A stretch of 64,000 bases of DNA from a virus: positions 58,464 to 122,463 of IMG/VR virus record IMGVR_UViG_3300045012_000066; one strand, given 5' to 3'. The notes beneath the pieces were generated by a model that did no database searches, was not told the DNA's origin, and saw only the letters and a program-made list of their open reading frames with translations. The translations under genes were made by a program, and so were the position numbers. Positions 39,905-49,351 of this stretch are shown here, piece by piece (position 1 is the first letter of the stretch; every line of letters starts with the position of its first letter).

Positions 39905-42846
39905 GATGGCTGCTAGCAGCGCTTCTATCCCTGTTGTCGTTTCCTCTGGCATTGGCACAGACGCAGATCAACAACGTCCCGATCTTCGGTTATTGCGACA
40001 ACGGGGCAAAGCCAGCCATTACCAGCGGTCTACCCTCCAGCAACTTCAATCAGAATTTAATTCCGAAATGTACGGTGACGGTTGTTTTAACCGGGACCAC
40101 GTCTCTGGCCACCATCTACGCAGATGCAAACGGGACTCCACTCACAAACCCGTTTACCGCCAATCAAGATGCTTCGTGGAAGTTTTACGTAGGGTCAAGT
40201 GCTGCGGGTCAGGGCTACGACATTACACTTTCAGGTGGCATTCCGCCGAACACTTACAATCCACCACTCACGCTGGTGAACCGGTCCCCTTCGGGCAGTG
40301 GCGGGGGCGGGGGCGGCGGTGGTCCAACCAACCCCATGAACCTGATGGCATTCGGAGCGGTGCCTGATGAGCGCGATATCTATGATGCTACGGCTTCGGG
40401 AACTGCGCTTCTTTCGGCCACAGGCCACTTTACGCCCTTAGATAACAAGCGTATTTTCCTAGTCCCCGATGGAGCGCAGGGCGTGCTCTATGCGACCTAT
40501 GTATCTGGCGGAACGCCAACGGGAACCACCGGACAGACCTGTACAGTCACCGGCTTCAACGGCGGCGGCACGGGCGTATCGGGCGTGATCTATCTCAATG
40601 GCACAAACACCTTCGCTGCCAATGCCACCATCTACACCAGCCCAAGCTATGGAACCGGGTTTACCAGCGCACCCACTTCCGCCACGCTGGGCACAGGTGG
40701 TCCGAATCCCGCTGCGTCCTGTTCGGGCGCGATCACCATTACGTCAACGATGGCAACCTATCCCATGCTGACTACGGCAACCTATGTCAGCGCAACCCAG
40801 ATGAACTTGGCGACTCCGGCCATCACGAACGGCACAAGTTTGCACGTGAGCATCGGAACCGATAATGCGACGCCCATTCAGAATTGGATCAATGCCTGCC
40901 AAGCGGCTGCACAGTCCGTATCCTGCTATGTACCCGCTGGCCAGTATCTGACTACGCAGACAGCAGCGGTCACACAGCCGCTACGCTTTCAGGGTGACGG
41001 AGCGTATGCGCAATTTGGCTCTGGATCGACCTTTAGCCAGTTCTATCCGGTGACGGCTCCGTTTCTGACGGGTTCGGTTTTTGTGGAAGCGGGCATGGGC
41101 ATTGACGCCTTCGATATCAACACGCAGGCTGCTGCGGTGAACATCTTCGATATTGGTGTGCGCTTTGCCCCTGCCATTGCTTTCTGGGATACAGGGAACG
41201 GCTTTAACTCCGCGTCAACGGCGACCATCGGCGGCTTCCCGGCTTGGGGCGTGATGAGCTTCTCGTGGGAGCGCGATACGGTCTGGGGGCAGGATGGCAA
41301 TCACTATGCATGGATGATCACCAATTCTGAAGCCGGAAGGCTGATCGGCCTTAGCTCATGGGGCGGCGGTGGCTTGTTCTGGACTGCGAACACAAATCAA
41401 TGCTGTCCCGGCAATTCGACCGTCGATCAATTTGTCGCCGGAGTAGGTGTGGGTGGTGCGGCTGGCACGACTCCGACAGGCGGCGCTGGCGGTATCGTGC
41501 TCTATAACCAGCCAACCACGACTGCGAATAATAACCTGATGTGGATCATGCGCCCGAACATCGGCGTCTATCCTATTACCGGGTTTTCCCCCGCTGGGAA
41601 TATCGTTCTAAGTTTCAATCTGCCTCCAATATCGCCATCGCAGCCGCAATATTACCTTGACGACAATCAACGGAATATCTATATGGCTGCGACGGACTTT
41701 GAAGGCAGCGCTGGCGGCGGATCGCGCTTTCCTGTGCGGCCTTACGACTTCGCCATCTTTGGGGAAAGTACCGGCTTTAGTTTCATTCCGCTGCAATTCG
41801 CGATTGCTCCGAATTCTCTCAACGGGGCACCGTATGCCTACAATGCAAATCATCACAGCGCTGCGGTTCCAATTATGCAGGTCGGGGATACCGGCAGAGG
41901 GGTCGGCACCAACTTCGAACTCGGACTCCTGCAACCTTTAGCAGGCCCGACCAGCGTACAGGGGTTAGGGATAGGGCAGACTCTTGCGCGAGGAGACTCG
42001 CTTGCGCTGCTCTTCAATTACGAAGGCGACAACTCACCAAATAGCTGGATTCAGTTGGGCATCTATGACGATAGCCCTCTGCTCATTTCGCCTGCGGGAT
42101 GGCTGGGGATTATGACTGGCACTCCCTCAATTGCAGCGCTGCCGACTGCACCTCTTCAGGTGGGCACGAACGCAGGGAATCCGATCCCGGCGAATACAAC
42201 CGTTGCGCAATTCTATGCCAACGACTCGACGATCAGTACTCCGGTTATCGCGGTAGAGACGGATGCGGTGATCGGTGCTCCAGCGGTCTTAGAAACACAA
42301 CTGGCCCCGGATGCTTCACCCTCAGCGGGCGCATTTCCTTTTACCTGTACTGGCGTGGATATCACTACACCCGGTGACTGCCTGATCTTTGGCATGCACT
42401 ATGTTGGCCCCGGAGACCCCGGAAATTATGGCGATATCCACCTGTTTAACAGCCCCGGCGACATCGTCATCGATTCGGCTGGGCATGTTGGGATCAACAG
42501 TGGGAACACGCCGTTGAAATACACAATGAGCGTGAATGGTAGTCTCGAATTTGGCCAGCTTGTAAGCGGAGGACACCCAAATATCACGGGTTGCAACCTC
42601 AATAGTTCAGTCGGCAGTCAGATAGCAGGCACTTTCGCTTCCGGTACTGCCGGAACATGCACGGTCACGGTTACTCCGGGCCTCACAGCGCCCAACGGAT
42701 GGTCGTGCGGTAGGCCCAGCGACTTGACGACGCCAGCGAATACGTCAAGCTGGCAGCAGACAGCTACCACAACCACCACGGCAACACTGGCAGGAACCAC
42801 GGCTTTAGCAGACGGCATAATCTGGGGGCCGTGCGTGGCGTATTAA
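39901..42846 (+). CDS. tailspike candidate with Sec signal peptide
   Basis: 981 residues from ATG 39901. The N-terminus MRWLLAALLSLLSFPLALA followed by QT is a clear signal peptide (basic n-region, Leu-rich core, ALA cleavage site), which is rare in virion proteins. Later NLMAFGAVPDERDIYDATAS (residues 163-182) and PIQNWINACQ...CYVPAGQYLT resemble the entry of pectate-lyase-like beta-helices of tailspikes. A GTGFTSAPT beta domain occurs near residues 240-280. An envelope-targeted or cell-surface enzyme is an alternative to a virion spike. Confidence 0.6.
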   Translation: MRWLLAALLSLLSFPLALAQTQINNVPIFGYCDNGAKPAITSGLPSSNFNQNLIPKCTVTVVLTGTTSLATIYADANGTPLTNPFTANQDASWKFYVGSSAAGQGYDITLSGGIPPNTYNPPLTLVNRSPSGSGGGGGGGGPTNPMNLMAFGAVPDERDIYDATASGTALLSATGHFTPLDNKRIFLVPDGAQGVLYATYVSGGTPTGTTGQTCTVTGFNGGGTGVSGVIYLNGTNTFAANATIYTSPSYGTGFTSAPTSATLGTGGPNPAASCSGAITITSTMATYPMLTTATYVSATQMNLATPAITNGTSLHVSIGTDNATPIQNWINACQAAAQSVSCYVPAGQYLTTQTAAVTQPLRFQGDGAYAQFGSGSTFSQFYPVTAPFLTGSVFVEAGMGIDAFDINTQAAAVNIFDIGVRFAPAIAFWDTGNGFNSASTATIGGFPAWGVMSFSWERDTVWGQDGNHYAWMITNSEAGRLIGLSSWGGGGLFWTANTNQCCPGNSTVDQFVAGVGVGGAAGTTPTGGAGGIVLYNQPTTTANNNLMWIMRPNIGVYPITGFSPAGNIVLSFNLPPISPSQPQYYLDDNQRNIYMAATDFEGSAGGGSRFPVRPYDFAIFGESTGFSFIPLQFAIAPNSLNGAPYAYNANHHSAAVPIMQVGDTGRGVGTNFELGLLQPLAGPTSVQGLGIGQTLARGDSLALLFNYEGDNSPNSWIQLGIYDDSPLLISPAGWLGIMTGTPSIAALPTAPLQVGTNAGNPIPANTTVAQFYANDSTISTPVIAVETDAVIGAPAVLETQLAPDASPSAGAFPFTCTGVDITTPGDCLIFGMHYVGPGDPGNYGDIHLFNSPGDIVIDSAGHVGINSGNTPLKYTMSVNGSLEFGQLVSGGHPNITGCNLNSSVGSQIAGTFASGTAGTCTVTVTPGLTAPNGWSCGRPSDLTTPANTSSWQQTATTTTTATLAGTTALADGIIWGPCVAY

Positions 42847-42904
42847 CGGGATTTTGTGTGACAAAAGAAGCTAGAATGATTCGGTAATTTAAATTTTTTG
42901 GGAC

Positions 42905-42968
42905 GCATGCCCCTCCGCAGGCGCGGGGATAAGCAATGGCTCATGACCAGCAATGGTCTTGGGCCATT
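42905..42968 (+). promoter_or_regulatory. leader-hairpin module 5
   Basis: GGGACGCATGC, then a long stem with one internal mismatch (42935-42949 with 42954-42968), loop GCAA, tail TTTATTTT. The stem base repeats the AATGGCTC of modules 1 and 2. A promoter around 42857-42877 is only weakly supported. It precedes the 84-residue basic gene. Confidence 0.6.
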
Positions 42969-42992
42969 TTTATTTTGGAACGGAGGTGAAGA

Positions 42993-43247
42993 ATGGCGGC
43001 ACTTACCACCAAGCAGCGTAACCGGCTTCCGAGCAAAGTCTTCGCTCTGCCGGGGCGGCGCTATCCGCTTGATACCGCCAATCGCGCCAGCAGTGCGTTG
43101 TCTCGTATTTCCGCACACGGTACGCCGCAGCAGAAAGCTATCGTGCGCAGGAAAGTGCATACGCGTTATCCGGGCATCGCGGTGAGCGGGCTACAGAAGG
43201 GCAACAGAAAACATGGGCAGCGCAAGCGCGTCAGCGCACGGAGGTGA
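42993..43247 (+). CDS. 84-residue basic protein
   Basis: Begins MAALTTKQRNRLPSKVFALP behind GGAGGTG. Arg/Lys-rich; the layout (NRLPSKVFALPGRRYPLDTANRA, split by turns, and QKAIVRRKVHTRYP) is like the small DUF6582-type or 'RNLPDSAFA' phage proteins near capsid genes. Function unknown. Confidence 0.55.
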   Translation: MAALTTKQRNRLPSKVFALPGRRYPLDTANRASSALSRISAHGTPQQKAIVRRKVHTRYPGIAVSGLQKGNRKHGQRKRVSARR

Positions 43248-43249
43248 GC

Positions 43250-43453
43250 GTGGCTAGCAACGAAGTGAATGTGAATAATCAGGAATCCGTGTCATGGGAC
43301 ACCGATCCCGAGAGACGGGGAGGAAGCCGCGATCCGCAGCATTCGCCTAGCCCCGGCACCAAGCGCCTCAGGATTGTGACCAGCGTCGATCCGACTATCG
43401 CGGCCAGACCGAAGCTGAAGCACACCAAGAAACCTCCTTACAAACGGGATTGA
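43250..43453 (+). CDS. hypothetical basic protein (GTG start)
   Basis: 67 residues from GTG 43250, six nt after GGAGG. Polar, with a basic C-terminal tail (KLKHTKKPPYKRD). No family recognised. Confidence 0.5.
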   Translation: MASNEVNVNNQESVSWDTDPERRGGSRDPQHSPSPGTKRLRIVTSVDPTIAARPKLKHTKKPPYKRD

Positions 43454-43466
43454 AAGGCGGCAGACC

Positions 43467-43754
43467 ATGGCAAGGAAGAAGAAGGGCGCGATGCAGAGTC
43501 AGCCCGCCTCGATTGGTGGCGGCAGCGACCGGATGAGCACGGACATCTCCTCGGCGGAGAACGGATTCATCGTCAACGTTTCCGGCGAAACAGGTGGGAA
43601 GACTCCCAGCTACTTCAGTAAGCGATTTATCGCAACCAGCCGTCCGGCAGCGCTGCGGATCGCGAATCACCACATGGCCGGTGCCGGTTCCGCGAAGGGC
43701 AAAGGTGGAAGGAAGAAGAGCAGAGGCGGTCTGCTCAAAAAGAGTTCGGCCTAG
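43467..43754 (+). CDS. small basic protein
   Basis: 95 residues beginning MARKKKGAMQSQPASIGGGS. Basic at both ends, polar middle (ENGFIVNVSGETGGKTPSYF). Same class as the other small basic genes of the structural block. Confidence 0.55.
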   Translation: MARKKKGAMQSQPASIGGGSDRMSTDISSAENGFIVNVSGETGGKTPSYFSKRFIATSRPAALRIANHHMAGAGSAKGKGGRKKSRGGLLKKSSA

Positions 43755-43775
43755 CCTTTCCGCTGGTGCGTAGCG

Positions 43776-45098
43776 ATGCCTAACTATCAATGGATTAATT
43801 TCGTCACGGGCCGGAACGAGCTAGCACAGCGGCTTTACGACGAGAACAAGGTCTGGACGGTTGACGCGGAACTGGGAATTTATATCCAGCAGGCGCTACG
43901 CATGTTCAATGCGCTGACCTACACATGGAAAGTGGATTACGTCTTCAATCCCACCACGCTATGGAATTCGCTGGGTGCGTTGCCGGGTTCGCCGCGTGTA
44001 CGCACGCTGACCGATATCGACTGCTACACGCAGATGGAGTACATGCTCTTGGAGCCGCCCTCGGGCGGTTTTTGGACCGGCACTCCGCAATTTGCCATCG
44101 CTGATTTCGCACAGGCGCTGCAAGGACGCAGGGATGAAGTGTTGCAGGTATCGAACTGCAACCAGCAACTCATGGCGAACATCGCGCTGACGCCGAATAC
44201 GCGGCGCACCGTGCTGCCTGACAACGTCATTGAAGTCGCCAGAACGCGCTATCTGCCGATCCCGTCGCTGGGATCACCCACCACACTTTTCCGCGACGAC
44301 ACGATTGCGCAGGAGTTCTACGAGTACGGCTTCATGCAGGCGCAGCCGAACACACCTAACACGTTCATGCTTTCGTCGGAGCCGCCGCTGTCTTGGGATG
44401 TCGATATCCCGCCGAGTCTGCCGGGAACGTACGAGGCCGTCACCCTTCTGTCGGGTCAGGCATTCGTTCCACCAGCACGTACGCTGCTGAATATTCCCGA
44501 CGACTTTATGTGGATGCTGATCTGGGGAGCGATGTCCGACCTGCTGGGCCGGGAGTCGGAAGCGGTAGACAGGCAACGCGCCGACTACTGCCTGAAACGC
44601 TACTTGGACGGGATGAAGTTAATGCTCAAGTCGCCATGGATCATGCTGGCGAATGTTACCGGCGTGCCTGTGACCACGCAATCCATCGTGGCGGCTGATC
44701 GTTACTCGCCGGAGTGGGATTCCAGCCCGACGACCTTCGGCCCTTTCATTGTGACGGGCGGCATCGATTTCTTTGCCTCGCCGCAGGGCACCAGTATCGG
44801 TTTAACCGTGTTAGGAAATGCGCCTGTACCGGTCGCGGATACCGATTTTATTCAGGTGTCGCGCAGCAACTGGAACACCATTCTTGATCTGGCGCAGTGC
44901 TTCGCCTGCTTCAAGATGGGCGGCGAAGAATTTCAAGCAGCACTGGAACTGGAAGCGCGGGCGGTACAGGCGTGTGCTGCGGAGAACTCACGGCTGAAGA
45001 GCACGGGAGCCTTCGCCGACATCCTGATCCAGCGCGGTCTGATGCAAGAGGTCGATCAGGAGCGGTACGCAACGGCATCGCAGGCTCCGTCGAGGTAG
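43776..45098 (+). CDS. tail or head-tail connector protein
   Basis: 440 residues. Helical N-terminus (ELAQRLYDENKVWTVDAELG), aromatic beta middle, then helical. It lies immediately upstream of the nozzle candidate, and its composition resembles the 33206-34444 connector. T7-like adaptor role inferred from order only. Confidence 0.5.
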   Translation: MPNYQWINFVTGRNELAQRLYDENKVWTVDAELGIYIQQALRMFNALTYTWKVDYVFNPTTLWNSLGALPGSPRVRTLTDIDCYTQMEYMLLEPPSGGFWTGTPQFAIADFAQALQGRRDEVLQVSNCNQQLMANIALTPNTRRTVLPDNVIEVARTRYLPIPSLGSPTTLFRDDTIAQEFYEYGFMQAQPNTPNTFMLSSEPPLSWDVDIPPSLPGTYEAVTLLSGQAFVPPARTLLNIPDDFMWMLIWGAMSDLLGRESEAVDRQRADYCLKRYLDGMKLMLKSPWIMLANVTGVPVTTQSIVAADRYSPEWDSSPTTFGPFIVTGGIDFFASPQGTSIGLTVLGNAPVPVADTDFIQVSRSNWNTILDLAQCFACFKMGGEEFQAALELEARAVQACAAENSRLKSTGAFADILIQRGLMQEVDQERYATASQAPSR

Positions 45099-45107
45099 CG
45101 AGGATCA

Positions 45108-48100
45108 ATGCCTCCACAAAATTACCAGCGAGACAAGGACGGCGTCCGCTTCGATCTGATCGGCGGCATGAATACCATGCTGCCTACCGATTTAATGCAG
45201 CAGACGTTCCCTTATCTCCAGAACGTGCGCCGCAACCTTGCCGGACGCGCCATCTCGCGGCCTACTCTCTCGGGCAACTTCCTCCCCGCCGTCATCTTGC
45301 CGCCCACCTCGATGACCCTGATGAACGACCCGTACATGGTGACGCCGCCAGCGCTTGGGCCGACTACGTATGTGCTCATCCTTGGCGCGTCGGGGTTTTT
45401 GTATGTCAACGCGACGCAGTTAGTGTCCGGGCTGACCGGCCTGCCGCTGAGTTTCATCATCTTCGGCCCGAACACCACGCCGCAGCCATGGTGCTATGTG
45501 GCCGATGGGTCCATGGCAGTCACCATCCCGAATTACCCAGCCACGATTTACGGAAACCCCATCGCCGGAATGGTGAAGGTGCGTTCCGACAAGACTGTGT
45601 ACAAGACGGGGATCGCGGAGCCGCAGGTTGCGCCGAACGTCACACTGACCCAAGGCGCGGGTCCAAACTGGACGATCTATCGGTATGTCTATCGCTCCTC
45701 AACCACAGGAGCGATTTCCAATCCGTCCCCGGAATCCGGAGCGCTGGTGGCGGAGCAAGGTACGGATATCGGTGGTCCGATCAATGCGACGGCCACCGGG
45801 GTCACGTACAACGCCTCTCAGTACGAACCCAATCCAGACGATGCCGATCAGCTTCGGACCAGCGGGAACGTGGGCGGCGGAGTGTTAACGGATTTCATCA
45901 TCGTGACCGGCTTCGGCCTAGACGTTCCGGAGAATGTGCCCATCCAAGGCGTGACTGTTTCGATGAACTGGTATGGACAGAACGCCGGAGCGGGCCTGCT
46001 GTTCAATGTGTCCCTCTACTATCAGGGCAATCAGTTTGGGGCACCGAAATCTCCGGGCATATCCAACACCGGGCCGGACGACACAACGGCCACCACGACG
46101 CAGGGAAGCAACATTGATAGCTGGGGCGCGACTCTGAGTCCGGGAGTGGTCAACGATCCCACCTTTGGCTTCGGCGTGCAGATCGAGGCGGTCGTTGCCG
46201 ACAGCACGAACAGATCGTTCATCAACAGCTTCACGCTCACGGTGTATTACGCCAACCAGAATTCCACGGTCACCGCAACTGCTTCTCCTGACCCGCAGGT
46301 GGATAAGATCGATTTCTATCGCAGTGATCCGGGCTTGGATAACTTCACCTATGTAGGAACGATTTTAAATAGCGGGGCTGCGGCTGGACTGAGCGACACT
46401 CTGAGCGATCTGGCGGTCGCCGACAATCCTACCTTGGAGTTCGATAACTACGAGCCGTTCCCATCTATCGACCTGCCGCGTTCGGGAATCTGTAACGTGG
46501 CGGCGGTGAGTCAGTTTGTGAGTGGCGTCCAGATCGCCTCTCCGGGCAGCGGGCAGGCGAATGGAACCTACGTCATCCCGTCAACCGGTGGCGGAGGGAC
46601 GGGCGCGACGGTACAGATTGTGATTGCAGGCGGAATCATCACTACAGCCATAGTCCTGACTGGTGGGTCCAACTACACCTCATCGCCGACATTCCTAGTC
46701 CCGACGACTACTGGCACGACGGGAACTCTGGCCGCTAGCATCAGCCCGATCAATCCGGGAGCGCCGAACGTTACGTGGGTATCAGGGGATCAGTTCAACG
46801 TGCGCTGGCTTCCCGGTGACATCCTTCTTCTGGGCGGTTATCCCGGCTCCACGCAGCAGATTGCTTGGACGCTCTACGCCCGACCCATCTCGCCGACGCA
46901 GTTGCAGGTGTATCAAAGCATCATCGATCCAACCACCGGCATCCCCACATTTAATTTTCCTGCGGCAGGAACCAACCTGACCTTTGAGATCAGCGCAGCC
47001 ACGCTGGCGGCGCAACCTAGTCCTGTCATCTGGGGGCCGACGCCGGAGAATCAGGGATCATTTTATTTCGGTGTGGACCCACTGAATCCCGGTGATCTCG
47101 TGTGGTCGAAGGGAAATAATTTCGACTCCGCTCCCGACACCAATCGCATGATCGTCACATCTCCTTCTGAAATGCTGATGAACGGAACGATCACATCAGA
47201 GTTGAGCACTGTGTTTTCGACCGAGCGCTTCTGGCTGATCTATCCGAACTTCGCCGACGCTATCGCGACCGTGACCGGAATTACAGGTCCGCAGTGGACA
47301 CTGACACAGGCGCAGGCCACGCGTGGGCTGTACATGCGCTATGCGATTGCTTCTCTTGGTTCAATGATTGCTTACCGGGCTAAGGATTGTATTGCGGTGT
47401 CGATGGGCGGAGGCCCGGAAGAATCGATCACCGACCCCATCTATAACCTGTTTCCCCATGCCGGTGCGGTCCCGCAGCCGGTCGTGATCGCCGGGAATAC
47501 GGTGTATCCGCCCGATGATACCAAGCCTGCGGCGCAGACCATCACGCTTACGCCGAGCTACTTGTTTTATGACTACCAAGATACGACGGGCACGCCGCGA
47601 ACGCTGGTCTTCGATCTTCAGGCGAAAGGCTGGGGCGTCGATGTTTACAATCCAACCGTTAATTGCCACTTGTCCACGGTAGCCGGATCAGCCGCCCGAC
47701 TTCTGGCTGGTTGTTCCGATGGCACCGTGCGCGTGATTGGTGAAGGTCTGCCCAGCACGGAAACAGGTACGTCGATCATCCTGACGCGCTCTGAGAATGG
47801 CGGCGATGCGCGAGCACTGAAGCGCATGGGAGACATATTCTTCAAGGGTGAAATTCAGGCCAGCGCTCCCGTCACTTTGCAGTTCTGGCAGACGCAGTAC
47901 ACCCAGCAACTCTCAGGATTCTCTCCGGCAGTCCTCGCCGGGACCGGGAGCGTGAAGTACTTCATCGTCGATTTCACATCCGGCTTCGGCGAAGATGTGG
48001 ATGATATCGGCGCTGTGCTTTCATGGCCACTTGGCAGCAGTGACATTCTTGACTTATGGCAACCGGGTTGGACGTGGTTACCGGAAACAGTTCAGGATCG

Positions 48101-48749
48101 GCCATCGGACTGGGACGATGGCGGAACTGCGGGAAATAAATATGTGCAGGGCTTGCTGCTTGAATGCGATACGTTTGGCCAACCGAAAACCTTTCAGGTA
48201 GAGTCCGACGATGGCATCCTGCACACGCCTGTGCCCATGCCCTTCACCCAGAATGGGCAGGCGGTGGTGTCGTTCACCTTCAATCCTCCATTTACCGCGC
48301 ACATGATCCGCATCGTTTCAACCGATGGGGTTCCATGGAGATTCGGCCCGTCCGGAGGCTGGACATCTTCGTGGATTACGCAGCCCTATCCGGAGGCTAG
48401 CTCTTCGTGGACGACGCAGATGTCGAGCTTGGGACTGCTGGGCTGGAACCATATTTACCAGATCAATCTGGCTTACATTTCAGCTACGCCGATTACGCTG
48501 ACGATTAACACCGATCAGGGACCGTTTACGCTCACTTACCCTCCCAGCGCGGGCAATGTACCGTCGAAGATTCTCCTGAAGTGCCCAAGGAATAAGTGGA
48601 AAGTCGTTTCCTTTACCGCCACATCCACCGCCGCATTTTCGCTCTGGAAAGACCTGACGGAAGTGTGGGTGAAATCGTGGGGAAGCATGGGAGAGTACCA
48701 GAAGGTGAATCCCTTCGGCGGTGACTCATCGCCTGCTGCCCCAATTTAA
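45108..48749 (+). CDS. tail nozzle-like protein
   Basis: 1213 residues. The opening (FDLIGGMNTMLPTDLMQQTF, then NVRRNLAGRAISRPTL) follows the GGxNxxxxPxxL...N...G...RP pattern seen at the start of T7 gp12-type tail nozzle proteins. A beta insertion at about 465-550 (SPGSGQANGTYVIPSTGGGG...NYTSSPTF) is shared with other structural proteins here. It ends in beta-sandwich-like segments. Confidence 0.55.
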   Translation: MPPQNYQRDKDGVRFDLIGGMNTMLPTDLMQQTFPYLQNVRRNLAGRAISRPTLSGNFLPAVILPPTSMTLMNDPYMVTPPALGPTTYVLILGASGFLYVNATQLVSGLTGLPLSFIIFGPNTTPQPWCYVADGSMAVTIPNYPATIYGNPIAGMVKVRSDKTVYKTGIAEPQVAPNVTLTQGAGPNWTIYRYVYRSSTTGAISNPSPESGALVAEQGTDIGGPINATATGVTYNASQYEPNPDDADQLRTSGNVGGGVLTDFIIVTGFGLDVPENVPIQGVTVSMNWYGQNAGAGLLFNVSLYYQGNQFGAPKSPGISNTGPDDTTATTTQGSNIDSWGATLSPGVVNDPTFGFGVQIEAVVADSTNRSFINSFTLTVYYANQNSTVTATASPDPQVDKIDFYRSDPGLDNFTYVGTILNSGAAAGLSDTLSDLAVADNPTLEFDNYEPFPSIDLPRSGICNVAAVSQFVSGVQIASPGSGQANGTYVIPSTGGGGTGATVQIVIAGGIITTAIVLTGGSNYTSSPTFLVPTTTGTTGTLAASISPINPGAPNVTWVSGDQFNVRWLPGDILLLGGYPGSTQQIAWTLYARPISPTQLQVYQSIIDPTTGIPTFNFPAAGTNLTFEISAATLAAQPSPVIWGPTPENQGSFYFGVDPLNPGDLVWSKGNNFDSAPDTNRMIVTSPSEMLMNGTITSELSTVFSTERFWLIYPNFADAIATVTGITGPQWTLTQAQATRGLYMRYAIASLGSMIAYRAKDCIAVSMGGGPEESITDPIYNLFPHAGAVPQPVVIAGNTVYPPDDTKPAAQTITLTPSYLFYDYQDTTGTPRTLVFDLQAKGWGVDVYNPTVNCHLSTVAGSAARLLAGCSDGTVRVIGEGLPSTETGTSIILTRSENGGDARALKRMGDIFFKGEIQASAPVTLQFWQTQYTQQLSGFSPAVLAGTGSVKYFIVDFTSGFGEDVDDIGAVLSWPLGSSDILDLWQPGWTWLPETVQDRPSDWDDGGTAGNKYVQGLLLECDTFGQPKTFQVESDDGILHTPVPMPFTQNGQAVVSFTFNPPFTAHMIRIVSTDGVPWRFGPSGGWTSSWITQPYPEASSSWTTQMSSLGLLGWNHIYQINLAYISATPITLTINTDQGPFTLTYPPSAGNVPSKILLKCPRNKWKVVSFTATSTAAFSLWKDLTEVWVKSWGSMGEYQKVNPFGGDSSPAAPI

Positions 48750-48754
48750 ATTTT

Positions 48755-49219
48755 ATGAGTACAGGAAGCACAGCATTACCGACATTCGCACCAAGGATCG
48801 AGCCGACGATCCCTCGCGACGTACAGCGCCATCTTCAATTGATCTACCAGACGCTGAATAACCATACGTCAGCCTTTCAGGCGCTGCCCAAGGCGACCAG
48901 CAACAGCACGACGGCTACCAATAAGACCTTTTTCCCGAGAATCTCTCCGTCGATTCCCCATGACGTACAGAACCATCTTCAATTAATTTACGGGGCGCTC
49001 AATAATCACACGGTTGCCTTCGGCAAGCTTCCGAAAGTAACCGCGACGCCGGAGACAGCCGCCACGCTTCAGCAGCAAGCGACGACGAAGTCGCTCTTTC
49101 CCCGCGTCGAGACGACGATTTCGCCATTAGTGCAACTGCACCTGCAACTTATCTACGGGAAACTCGACAACCACGCGCAGGCGTTCGCATTCTACAAACA
49201 GCACATGCCCACGAGCTAA
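48755..49219 (+). CDS. protein of three tandem repeats
   Basis: 154 residues. Three copies of about 45 residues each contain FxPRIxPTIPxDVQxHLQLI followed by YxxLNNHTxAFxxLPK. The start lacks a clear ribosome site (it follows AATTTAAATTTT). A helical tail-associated repeat protein; no family recognised. Confidence 0.55.
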   Translation: MSTGSTALPTFAPRIEPTIPRDVQRHLQLIYQTLNNHTSAFQALPKATSNSTTATNKTFFPRISPSIPHDVQNHLQLIYGALNNHTVAFGKLPKVTATPETAATLQQQATTKSLFPRVETTISPLVQLHLQLIYGKLDNHAQAFAFYKQHMPTS

Positions 49220-49238
49220 AGGAATGAATTCTCCGTTG

Positions 49239-49328
49239 CTTAACCGGCTGGAAGCGGCGTATTATCGGCGCAAAGAGACACGCGATCCCCGTGCGGACAG
49301 TCGGCGGCTCAACCTAACTGGTTGAGCC
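49239..49328 (+). promoter_or_regulatory. promoter-leader-hairpin module 6
   Basis: TTGCTT, 18 nt, TATTAT near 49263; upstream sequence GCTGGAAGCGGCGTAT aligns with the module 4 promoter. The leader has AGAGACACGCG. A 9-bp stem GGCTCAACC (49306-49314) with GGTTGAGCC (49320-49328) is followed by ATTTGTCGTTT. It precedes the internal virion gene set. Confidence 0.65.
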
Positions 49329-49351
49329 ATTTGTCGTTTATGGAGGAATAA

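Noticed and set aside
49230-49350. attL/attR-type attachment site in hairpin modules
   Set aside because: The shared sequences look like promoters plus terminators; no integrase gene or core identity between two ends is seen.
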